A DNA stretch of 64,000 nucleotides from CAUPWF01 sp964367905 (lineage in GTDB: Bacteria > Bacillota > Clostridia > Lachnospirales > Lachnospiraceae): the NCBI GenBank assembly GCA_964367905.1, contig CAYIZP010000009.1, positions 18,556 through 82,555 of the forward strand. The letters run 5' to 3'. The translations under genes and the position numbers were made by a program. Of the stretch, positions 8,886 to 16,394 are shown piece after piece. Below the pieces are notes generated by a model that worked only from the letters and a program-made list of their open reading frames with translations, had not been told where the DNA came from and made no database searches. Within the stretch, counting starts at the first letter, position 1. Each line of letters begins with the position of its first letter.

Positions 8886-10412
8886 TCACCTCCAATATTT
8901 TTTATCAATCATACGATAGCGGATTGCTTCACTGATATGATTGGTCGAAATCTCCTCACTCTTCTCTATATCTGCAATTGTCCGTGCGATTTTTATAATC
9001 TTATAGTACATTCTTGCCGATAATTCTAGTTTATCAAAAGCTTGCTTCATCAATGTATCACACTGGGAATTTAGCAGACAATATTCTTGGATTTGACTAT
9101 TGGACATTTGACTATTTGATGTAATGGATATATTCTGAAATCTTTTCTCTTGCATTCGGACTGCTTCTACGATTGTATTTCTCATCTTGCTAGAGTTATA
9201 ATTAGATTTTTTCTGCTTCAGGTTGTCATATGTCACACGTTGAACATCGATACAGAGGTCAAACCGTTCTAGAAATGGTTGTGAAATCTTAGATAAATAT
9301 TTGGACACTTCATATTGGGTACAAGAACAACGATTCAAATCGGGGTAATTGCCACAAGGACACGGATTCATGGCTGCCACAACCATCACATCAGCTGGAA
9401 ACACATAGCTCCCATTATTTCTACTGATTCGAACCACTCCATCTTCTAGCGGTTGTCGCAAAACTTCTAGTACAGATTTTGTGAACTCTGGCAATTCATC
9501 CAAAAACAAAACCCCTTTGTGTGCTAGGCTTAATTCTCCAGGCTTTACATGATTTCCTCCGCCGATCAAAGCAGATTTTGTAATGGTATGATGTACTTCG
9601 CGAAATGGTCTTTTTTCCACAAAAGGAAACTCTTCATTGAGCAGTCCCATAATGCTGTAGATGTTTGAAATTTCCATTTTTTCTTGAAAATCCAGCTCGG
9701 GAAGTATACCAGGCACCCTCTTTGCCACCATGCTCTTCCCTGCTCCTGGCGGTCCAATAAGTAATATATTATGATTACCTGAAACTGCTATTTCCACGGC
9801 ACGTTTCATCTGTTCCTGACCATATATTTCGCTAAAATCCATATCCAGACTCACATCATCTCCAGTCATGATATCTTCATTTTTATAGGATTTAATCCTT
9901 GTTTTTCCCATGAGATAACTGATAATTTCTTCTAAATTGTTAACCCCATACACCTGTACTCCATCCACCAAACTCCCTTCTTTTCTGTTATCATACGGAA
10001 TAATACAAGATTGAATTCCCTTTTGTTTGCATTCATTGAGAATCGGTAGCACCCCCTTGATTCCATGGATGTTGCCATCCAAACCAATTTCTCCCATAAT
10101 CAAAATATTTTCAAGCATTGCCGAGTCTATAATTCCATGAGATGCGAGATACCCGATAGCAATCGGCAGATCAAACGCATTGCCAACCTTTCGAATTCCT
10201 GCTGGTGTAAGATTTACTATCGTCTTTCTAGGTGGAAGTTGATACCCTAAATTTTTAATTGCTGTTCGTATCCTTTCTCCAGACTCCTTCACCTCATTCG
10301 AGGCACTTCCCACAATCTGAAAAGAAGGCAAGCCTTTGCTGACATCGGTTTCCACAGTTACAAGAATGACCTCCAAGCCACGCGTAATCGCTGATAAAAC
10401 AGAGCTATACAT
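8886..10412 (-). CDS. yifB: YifB/ComM-family Mg-chelatase-like AAA+ ATPase
   Basis: A hexameric AAA+ ATPase; ComM in Vibrio/Haemophilus is a branch-migration helicase for transformation, and orthologues are usual next to dprA. 508 residues from the ATG at 10412, which has an AAAGGAG site and starts MYSSVLSAITRG as expected; an upstream extension to 10541 has no homology. The N-terminal Lon-S5-like domain (about 1-170) precedes Walker A GPPGAGKSMVAKRVPGIL (about 215), Walker B VLFLDELPEF, and a four-cysteine insert with CPCGNYPDLNRCSC. C-terminal Mg_chelatase_C segment around 410-505. Confidence 0.95.
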   Translation of the reverse strand: MYSSVLSAITRGLEVILVTVETDVSKGLPSFQIVGSASNEVKESGERIRTAIKNLGYQLPPRKTIVNLTPAGIRKVGNAFDLPIAIGYLASHGIIDSAMLENILIMGEIGLDGNIHGIKGVLPILNECKQKGIQSCIIPYDNRKEGSLVDGVQVYGVNNLEEIISYLMGKTRIKSYKNEDIMTGDDVSLDMDFSEIYGQEQMKRAVEIAVSGNHNILLIGPPGAGKSMVAKRVPGILPELDFQEKMEISNIYSIMGLLNEEFPFVEKRPFREVHHTITKSALIGGGNHVKPGELSLAHKGVLFLDELPEFTKSVLEVLRQPLEDGVVRISRNNGSYVFPADVMVVAAMNPCPCGNYPDLNRCSCTQYEVSKYLSKISQPFLERFDLCIDVQRVTYDNLKQKKSNYNSSKMRNTIVEAVRMQEKRFQNISITSNSQMSNSQIQEYCLLNSQCDTLMKQAFDKLELSARMYYKIIKIARTIADIEKSEEISTNHISEAIRYRMIDKKYWR

Positions 10413-10546
10413 AATATATTCTCCTTTCTCTGTCGCCTTATTCAATTGTTTTATTGTAGATAATTTGAATAGTTGGACGATATGTCCAATGATCTGATGT
10501 TTATGACGAAGGGCATTGATTAAATGCCCTCCATGATTCATTTTAA
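10413..10546 (-). other. Intergenic leader of yifB with two hairpins
   Basis: Between the ACT-protein stop and the yifB start lie two short inverted repeats on the minus strand: GGGCATT-TAATC-AATGCCC directly behind the ACT gene (a terminator-like hairpin without a T run) and TTGGAC-ATATC-GTCCAA (10473-10489). Role not known. Confidence 0.5.
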
Positions 10547-10957
10547 TTATAAAGCTTCTTCCGTGTCAACACCGAGTTCACTCAAGATTTCCATCGCTTT
10601 ATCTGGTGTCTTTGTTTTTAGGATGATCATCGCATCCTCATTATTGCCGAATGTATACAAATATTGAACGTTAATCCCATGGCTTACCAACACTTTGACC
10701 ACTTGATTCAATGAACCCGGTTGGTGCGATACTGAGAATGCAACTACCTCCACAATCTTTCCTGAAAATTCTTTCGCTTTTAATTTTTCTAACCCTAGTT
10801 CTGGATTAGATACAATCAAACGAAGAATTCCATACTCGCCGTTTTCAGCCAAACTCAGTGCTCGAATATTGATTTGGTTTTCTGCTAGTGCTTCTAGGAC
10901 TTCATCCAAGCGTCCCGTTTTGTTTTCTAGAAAAATAGAAATTTGTTTCATTATCAT
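10547..10957 (-). CDS. Tandem ACT-domain protein
   Basis: A 136-residue protein made of two ACT domains (about 1-65 and 70-135), each starting with the KQISIFLENKTGRLDEV / VVAFSVSHQPGSLNQV type strand-loop where small ligands bind. No catalytic domain, so it is likely a stand-alone amino acid sensor or an accessory subunit. Start at the second ATG (10957), eight bases after AGAGGGGG. It is the last gene of the iorA-iorB-paaK cluster, 15 bases behind paaK; small ACT proteins in this position are common in Clostridia and Archaea and are thought to sense aromatic amino acids. Confidence 0.9.
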   Translation of the reverse strand: MIMKQISIFLENKTGRLDEVLEALAENQINIRALSLAENGEYGILRLIVSNPELGLEKLKAKEFSGKIVEVVAFSVSHQPGSLNQVVKVLVSHGINVQYLYTFGNNEDAMIILKTKTPDKAMEILSELGVDTEEAL

Positions 10958-10972
10958 ACACATTACCCCCTC

Positions 10973-12286
10973 TTAAAGATTTCGATTATCAATTACACGT
11001 TTTGCTTTTCCTTCGCTTCTCTCAATTGTCTTTGGTTCTACCAATTTCACTTTCGGAGCGATTCCCAAAGCTTGTTTCAATGTAGCTGTAACTTTTTCTT
11101 TCAGTTCTTGTAATTCTGATAAATCATCTGAGAAGAATCTTTCATCAACCTCAACCATAACTGTCAAGGTATCCATATTGTTTTCTCTGTCTACAATCAA
11201 TACATAATGTGGAGAGACTCCTTCTCCCATGGCTAATAGTGCAGATTCCACCTGTGTAGGGAAGATATTTACACCACGAATCACCTTCATATCATCCGTT
11301 CTACCCTTAAATTTGGAGATTCTAGGCAAGGTTCTGCCACAATCACATGTTTCATAGGTGATACTTGTTAAATCTTTGGTTCGATAGCGTAATAATGGCA
11401 TCGCTTCTTTATCCAAGGTTGTGAAAATCAGTTCTCCCGTTTCACCCTCGGCACACGACTTTCCAGTCTTAGGATCTAATAACTCTGGATAGAAATGGTC
11501 ATGGAATACGTGAAGTCCACTGTGATGTTGACACTCAAGAGCAACACCAGGTCCTAGTATCTCACACAATCCATAGATATCATAACACTCGATACCAAGT
11601 GTATCTTCGATTTGCTTTCGCATCTCATCCGTCCAAGGTTCTGCTCCATGAATCCCTACTTTCAGCTTCATACGATCAACTAAACCAGCCTCTCGAATGG
11701 ATTCTGCAAGGTAAAGCGCATAAGAAGGTGTACATGCTAGAGCTGTCGCACCAAAGTCTTCCATACACATCATCTGTCTCTGTGTATTTCCTGACGACAT
11801 TGGTACATTCATCATACCAAGCGCCTGAGCCCCGAAATCAAGCCCTAGACCACCCGTAAATAGACCATAACCATAACAAGTATGTAAAACATCATCTTCC
11901 GTCAATCCTGCCATTACAAGACATCGTGCCACACACTCTCCCCAGAGCTTCACATCTGCATCCGTATAAGATGCCAAAGTGAGTTTCCCTGTAGTTCCAG
12001 ATGTTCCTTGTACACGAGCCACCTTGTTCTTTGGCACTGCTAATAGTCCAAATGGATAATTCTCTCTCAAGTCTTCTTTCGTTGTAAATGGAAGTTTTAC
12101 AATATCTTCAATTCCTTTGATGTCCCCTGGCTCTACACCACTCTCTTTCATCTTCTTGTTGTAAAAAGGAACTTTGTTGTACACACGATCCACTAATTTG
12201 ACTAACTTCTCTCCTTGCACGACAGCCATTTCATCTGCACTCATGCATTCCATCTTTGGATCTCTGATCAATTCTTCTCTCGCCAT
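10973..12286 (-). CDS. paaK: Phenylacetate-CoA ligase-type adenylate-forming enzyme
   Basis: Joins arylacetates to CoA with ATP, or runs in reverse to make ATP during aromatic amino acid fermentation. 437 residues, typical PaaK length. ATP-binding P-loop VQGTSGTTGKLTLASYT (about 92), substrate pocket around CYGYGLFTGGLG, the DIYGLCEILGPG motif (about 237), and the C-terminal small domain with FKGRTDDMKVIRGVNIFP (about 335). AAAGGAG ribosome site. Downstream of iorAB, whose product would be an arylacetyl-CoA, so the reverse, energy-yielding direction is a reasonable inference for an anaerobe. Confidence 0.94.
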   Translation of the reverse strand: MAREELIRDPKMECMSADEMAVVQGEKLVKLVDRVYNKVPFYNKKMKESGVEPGDIKGIEDIVKLPFTTKEDLRENYPFGLLAVPKNKVARVQGTSGTTGKLTLASYTDADVKLWGECVARCLVMAGLTEDDVLHTCYGYGLFTGGLGLDFGAQALGMMNVPMSSGNTQRQMMCMEDFGATALACTPSYALYLAESIREAGLVDRMKLKVGIHGAEPWTDEMRKQIEDTLGIECYDIYGLCEILGPGVALECQHHSGLHVFHDHFYPELLDPKTGKSCAEGETGELIFTTLDKEAMPLLRYRTKDLTSITYETCDCGRTLPRISKFKGRTDDMKVIRGVNIFPTQVESALLAMGEGVSPHYVLIVDRENNMDTLTVMVEVDERFFSDDLSELQELKEKVTATLKQALGIAPKVKLVEPKTIERSEGKAKRVIDNRNL

Positions 12287-12330
12287 TTTCCGCCTCTCCT
12301 TTATTGTAGATTATTTGCTCAGATTTATTT

Positions 12331-12900
12331 CTATAAAGAATAACCTCTTTCAAATGCTTCTAGATTCAGGTCAATCGTCTTTGGTGGTACCGTATTCTTA
12401 ATCACTTCTTGCCATTCTTCTTTTGCAAATCCCATGTATTTTGCAGCAAGCCCTAGCACGACCAAGTTGAATACACGAGGGTTCCCCATCTCTTTTGCTA
12501 CATCCATTGCATTCACTGTATATACCGTATAGGTCTCTGACAATGTTTCTACAATCTTATCTGGATACTCTGCAGCACCGATTACAACTGGCATCGGATC
12601 AATTCTCCAATCATTAATGATTAGAACCCCTTCTGGTTTCAAGAAATGTGCATAACGCATCGCTTCTAATCTTTCGAATGCGATGATAATGTCTGCCTGT
12701 CCCTCTTCCACAATCGGTTCTGCAACCACATCACCATATCGCACATAAGTTACAACACTTCCACCTCTCTGTGCCATTCCATGTACTTCAGATAATTTTA
12801 CATCATAATCTCCACTTAGAGCTAATCCCCCAAGAATTCTACTTGTCAAAAGAGTTCCTTGACCACCAACTCCGACTACCATAATATTTTTCGTCATCAT
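12331..12900 (-). CDS. iorB: Indolepyruvate:ferredoxin oxidoreductase, beta subunit
   Basis: The gamma-domain subunit of the thiamine-diphosphate enzyme that oxidatively decarboxylates aryl pyruvates to arylacetyl-CoA, passing electrons to ferredoxin. 189 residues; starts with the glycine-rich VVGVGGQGTLLTSRIL and continues with SEVHGMAQRGGSVVTYVRYG, both diagnostic for IorB. Its start codon overlaps the iorA stop (ATGA), so the two subunits are translationally coupled. paaK follows 44 bases downstream. Confidence 0.96.
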   Translation of the reverse strand: MMTKNIMVVGVGGQGTLLTSRILGGLALSGDYDVKLSEVHGMAQRGGSVVTYVRYGDVVAEPIVEEGQADIIIAFERLEAMRYAHFLKPEGVLIINDWRIDPMPVVIGAAEYPDKIVETLSETYTVYTVNAMDVAKEMGNPRVFNLVVLGLAAKYMGFAKEEWQEVIKNTVPPKTIDLNLEAFERGYSL

Positions 12901-14642
12901 GATTCGTCACCTACCCTTTCGATTGCATCAAATTTACAAAGTTGTTGACATAGGGTACATCCTGTACACATAGTGTCATCGATTTTCACTATGCCACTGA
13001 CTTGTTTTGTAATCGCAGGACAACCTGGTTTCATACAAGCATTACACTTCTTACACTTGTCTTCAATTACTCGATACAATGGTTTTTTCGCCTTAGAAAG
13101 TAGCACACAAGGTGTTACAGTTATAATTACCGATAACTCATCCTTTGCAACTTCTTCTTTCACTGTATCTTCCACTAATTTGGTGTCTAATGCATTCACA
13201 ACACGAACATTTTTCACTCCAATTGATTTACATAATTCTGGTATGTTAACCGCTACAGTCTCTTCACCTTGCAAAGTCTTTCCTGTCGCCGCATGCTCTT
13301 GATGCCCTGTCATACCTGTGGTTGAGTTATCCATGATAATAACCGTACCAGTGCTTTTGTTGTATACCATATTAATCAGAGAATTCACTCCTGTATGCAT
13401 GAATGTTGAATCTCCGATACAAGCAACCCAATTCTTGATGTAATCTTTCCCTTTTGCCTTCTCCATTCCATGAAGACTACTGATACTTGCTCCCATACAG
13501 ATGGTTGTATCAATAACGCTAAGAGGCGCAACTGCTCCAAGTGTATAACAACCGATATCTCCTGCTGCATGAATCTTTAATTTGTTCAATACATGGAATA
13601 CACTTCTGTGTGGACATCCTGAACAGAGGATTGGTGGTCTTGCAGGCACTTGTGCTGGTGCGTTTAAGGTTAACTCTTCTCCTAAGATTGCTTTGCGCAA
13701 CATATTTGCACTATATTCGCCAAATACTGTGAAGATTTCCTTACCTACGCATGAGATCCCCCATGATTTTACTTGCATTTCAATCACTGGGTCTAACTCT
13801 TCCACTATGTATAAAGTATCTACTTTTGCTGCAAATTCTTCGATTAATTTCTTCGGAAGCGGATTCACCATCCCAAGTTTTAGAACCGATGCATTCGGCA
13901 ATGCTTCCTTCACATATAAATAAGGGATTCCACTTGTAATAACCCCAATCTTTGTATCATTCATCTCAACCGAGTTAATCGCTAACTTATTCGCCATCTC
14001 AGCCAACTCTTGATTCTTCTGCTCGATCACAACGTGACGCGCTTTTGCACATCCAGGCATCATAACATATTTTGCCATATCTCTTTCATAAGGCTGATCC
14101 TCAATTCCCTCTCTATCATAAAGAGTCACCAATCCTTGTGAATGCGCAAGACGTGTAGTGGTTCTTAGGATAAACGGTCTATCATATACCTCACTCAATT
14201 CCATTGCTGTCTTCACAAAATCTTTTGCCTCTTGGCTCGTTGCTGGTTCCAGTACTGGAACTTGTGCCGCTCTTGCAACCATTCTCGTATCTTGCTCGTT
14301 TTGAGAGCTGTATAGACCTGGATCATCTGCCACAGCAAGAACCAATCCTCCATTTACTCCCATATAAGATACTGTATATAATGGATCAGCTGCCACATTT
14401 AATCCAACGTGTTTCATAATTGCCATAGAACGAACACCAGACACACTGGCTCCAATCGCCACTTCAGTAGCTACCTTCTCATTTGGTGACCACTCACAAT
14501 AGATATCATCTTTGTACTGCACCATATATTCACTAATTTCTGTACTAGGTGTACCTGGATATGCAGCAGTTAATTTTACCCCTGCTTCATATGCCCCACG
14601 CGCAATCGCTTCATTGCCTAGCATCATTACTTCTTTCGACAT
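12897..14642 (-). CDS. iorA: Indolepyruvate:ferredoxin oxidoreductase, alpha subunit
   Basis: Catalytic subunit with the thiamine diphosphate and Fe-S sites. 581 residues: N-terminal pyrimidine-binding domain (about 1-180, AYPGTPSTEISE), linker domain, TPP-binding domain (about 350-510; GDIGCYTLG, CIGDSTFMHTG), and a two-cluster ferredoxin tail (about 525-581) with CKKCNACMKPGC and CTGCTLCQQLC. The first cluster motif has the spacing seen in other IorA proteins. First gene of the cluster, with a promoter whose -35 box lies in the end of ridA. Confidence 0.97.
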   Translation of the reverse strand: MSKEVMMLGNEAIARGAYEAGVKLTAAYPGTPSTEISEYMVQYKDDIYCEWSPNEKVATEVAIGASVSGVRSMAIMKHVGLNVAADPLYTVSYMGVNGGLVLAVADDPGLYSSQNEQDTRMVARAAQVPVLEPATSQEAKDFVKTAMELSEVYDRPFILRTTTRLAHSQGLVTLYDREGIEDQPYERDMAKYVMMPGCAKARHVVIEQKNQELAEMANKLAINSVEMNDTKIGVITSGIPYLYVKEALPNASVLKLGMVNPLPKKLIEEFAAKVDTLYIVEELDPVIEMQVKSWGISCVGKEIFTVFGEYSANMLRKAILGEELTLNAPAQVPARPPILCSGCPHRSVFHVLNKLKIHAAGDIGCYTLGAVAPLSVIDTTICMGASISSLHGMEKAKGKDYIKNWVACIGDSTFMHTGVNSLINMVYNKSTGTVIIMDNSTTGMTGHQEHAATGKTLQGEETVAVNIPELCKSIGVKNVRVVNALDTKLVEDTVKEEVAKDELSVIITVTPCVLLSKAKKPLYRVIEDKCKKCNACMKPGCPAITKQVSGIVKIDDTMCTGCTLCQQLCKFDAIERVGDES

Positions 14643-14670
14643 AATCTTGTCCCTTTCTTTAGATAGTTAA

Positions 14671-14699
14671 TGTGATAGAAAACAAAGTTTCCTATCACA
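14671..14699 (-). promoter_or_regulatory. 13-bp dyad at the start point of the ior operon
   Basis: TGTGATAGAAAAC and GTTTCCTATCACA flank a three-base loop and pair over 13 positions with one G-T pair. The dyad begins where transcription from the upstream promoter should start, so it could be an operator or a 5' mRNA hairpin. There is no T run. A similar hairpin is at 20240-20269, which argues instead for a dispersed repeat. Confidence 0.6.
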
Positions 14700-14701
14700 T
14701 C

Positions 14702-14730
14702 AGTATAGCATAAGGTTGTTTTTTATTCAA
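14702..14730 (-). promoter_or_regulatory. Promoter of the iorA-iorB-paaK-ACT operon
   Basis: Minus-strand TTGAAT (14725-14730) and TATACT (14702-14707) with a 17-base spacer. The -35 box overlaps the last codons of ridA, so the ior operon can be expressed independently of the heat-shock genes. Confidence 0.65.
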
Positions 14731-15097
14731 CTACTGCAATCAGTTCTACTTCAACTAATACATTCATAGGAAGTGTCTTTACAGCCACACAGCTTCTCGC
14801 TGGTTTTCCTGTAAAATACTTTGCATACACCTCATTAAAAGCCGCAAAATTTCCCATATCACTTAAGAAGCATGTTGTTTTAATTACCTTCTCATAGTTT
14901 GTTCCTGCAGCTGCTAACACTGCTCCTAAATTTTTACAAACTTGTTCTGTTTGTTCCGCAATCGTTTCTACTTCAATCTTTCCACTCTCTGGATTGATTG
15001 GGATTTGACCTGAAGAATAGAACATCCCATTGTGAACAAATCCTTGTGAATATGGCCCTACAGCCTGTGGTGCCTTTTCTGTTGCTACTACTTTCAT
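14723..15097 (-). CDS. ridA: RidA family enamine/imine deaminase
   Basis: Hydrolyses reactive 2-aminoacrylate and related enamines released by PLP enzymes. 124 residues from the ATG at 15097, placed by a perfect AGGAGG site seven bases upstream; the longer frame to 15121 overlaps dnaJ and lacks a site. Motifs: GPYSQG near 13, FYSSGQIPINPESG, and CVAVKTLPMNVLVEVE with the substrate-binding arginine in PARSCVAV (about 100). It lies 13 bases past dnaJ, so it may be read through from the hrcA operon. Confidence 0.96.
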   Translation of the reverse strand: MKVVATEKAPQAVGPYSQGFVHNGMFYSSGQIPINPESGKIEVETIAEQTEQVCKNLGAVLAAAGTNYEKVIKTTCFLSDMGNFAAFNEVYAKYFTGKPARSCVAVKTLPMNVLVEVELIAVVE

Positions 15098-15110
15098 ACG
15101 TTGACCTCCT

Positions 15111-16307
15111 TTAGTCTTCAAATGTTTCTTTTAATTTGTCCATGAATCCTTTTTTCTTGCCCTTGTTTCCATCATCTTTTCCTTGATCTTTATCGTCCTC
15201 ACGCTTTAGCGAATTGCTTGTAACTGCATCAAACTGTCTCAACAACTCCTTGGCTTCCGCGCTTAAATTTTCTGGAGTTTGAATCACTAACGTTACATAA
15301 TGATCTCCTCTTCGCTTCTCATTATGCAGTTCAGGAATCCCCTTGCCTGATAGACGAACTCTCGTTCCTGTCTTTGTCCCTGGTTTCACATTGCATATTA
15401 CTTCACCATCAATGGTTTTAATACGAACATCATCCCCTAAAGCAGCCTGAGCATAACTAATGGTAACTGATGAAGTAACCGTGGTATCTTGACGAACGAA
15501 GATTGGATGACGGGAAATCAGAACTTCTACTAATAAATCTCCGCGTGGTCCACCGTTTTTACCTGGTTCACCCTTATCACGAAGTCGAATTCTCTGTCCG
15601 TTATCAATCCCTGCTGGTATCGAAACTTGTATCTTTTTCTTCTTCGCTTCATATCCAGAACCACGACATTGTCCGCATTTTTCCTTGATGATTTTACCAC
15701 TTCCACCACACTCTGGGCAGGTTTGTACGTTTTGAACCATACCAAATAGAGACTGTTGTGTATAAACCACCTGTCCCTTACCACCACATTTTGTACATGT
15801 AGTTGGCGATGTTCCTGGTTTTGCACCGCTTCCCCCACAAGTGCCACATGGATCCTTAATAATCAGATCCAATTCTTTTTCACAACCAAAGGCAGCTTCT
15901 TCAAATGAAATGCGAATAGAGGCACCTACATTTGCCCCTTTCATTGGACCATTATTGGCACGTCCACGAGAGCGACCACCACCGAACAAATCTCCGAAGA
16001 TATCCCCAAAGATATCGCCGAAATCTCCACCATTGAAGTCAAAACCGCCGAAACCACCAGCTCCGCCCGCTCCCCCTTCAAATGCTGCATGACCAAATTG
16101 ATCATATTGTCTTCTCTTATCCGCATCACTAAGTACTGCATACGCTTCCGATGCCTCTTTAAACTTCTTCTCCGCTTCCGCATCTCCCGGATTTACATCT
16201 GGGTGATATTTTTTTGCTACCGTACGATATGCCTTTTTTAATGCCGCATCATCTGCACTTTTATCTACACCAAGGACTTCATAATAGTCTCTTTTTGATT
16301 CTGCCAT
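15111..16307 (-). CDS. dnaJ: Chaperone DnaJ (Hsp40)
   Basis: Delivers substrates to DnaK and stimulates its ATPase. 398 residues with every classical part: J domain (1-70) with YHPDVNPG, Gly/Phe-rich region (about 75-125), four CxxCxGxG zinc repeats (about 150-215: CGTCGGSG, CTKCGGKG, CPECGGSG, CGQCRGSG), and the C-terminal substrate-binding domains. The tail after about 365 is highly charged (Lys/Asp/Gly) and longer than in E. coli. Last chaperone gene of the CIRCE-controlled operon, 87 bases behind dnaK. Confidence 0.99.
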   Translation of the reverse strand: MAESKRDYYEVLGVDKSADDAALKKAYRTVAKKYHPDVNPGDAEAEKKFKEASEAYAVLSDADKRRQYDQFGHAAFEGGAGGAGGFGGFDFNGGDFGDIFGDIFGDLFGGGRSRGRANNGPMKGANVGASIRISFEEAAFGCEKELDLIIKDPCGTCGGSGAKPGTSPTTCTKCGGKGQVVYTQQSLFGMVQNVQTCPECGGSGKIIKEKCGQCRGSGYEAKKKKIQVSIPAGIDNGQRIRLRDKGEPGKNGGPRGDLLVEVLISRHPIFVRQDTTVTSSVTISYAQAALGDDVRIKTIDGEVICNVKPGTKTGTRVRLSGKGIPELHNEKRRGDHYVTLVIQTPENLSAEAKELLRQFDAVTSNSLKREDDKDQGKDDGNKGKKKGFMDKLKETFED

Positions 16308-16347
16308 TTTCTTTCACCTTTCACATCTTAGATAACGCAAGGAAATC

Positions 16348-16368
16348 TACAGGGTATATACCCTGCAG
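16348..16368. repeat. Palindrome between dnaK and dnaJ
   Basis: CTACAGGGTATATACCCTGCAG contains the exact 14-bp palindrome AGGGTATATACCCT (16351-16364). In the transcript it would form a stem of six to nine pairs with a very small loop, possibly an mRNA stability or processing signal setting the DnaK:DnaJ ratio. No T run follows. Confidence 0.5.
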
Positions 16369-16394
16369 AAACTCCCTCACATCATTTAATATTC

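Noticed and set aside
10413..10541. N-terminal extension of yifB by 43 codons
   Set aside because: It contains two hairpins and no homology; the ATG at 10412 has an excellent ribosome site and the expected family start.
13582..13923. Plus-strand frame of 113 codons opposite iorA
   Set aside because: It mirrors codon bias of iorA in an antisense frame, has no ribosome site, and iorA is intact.
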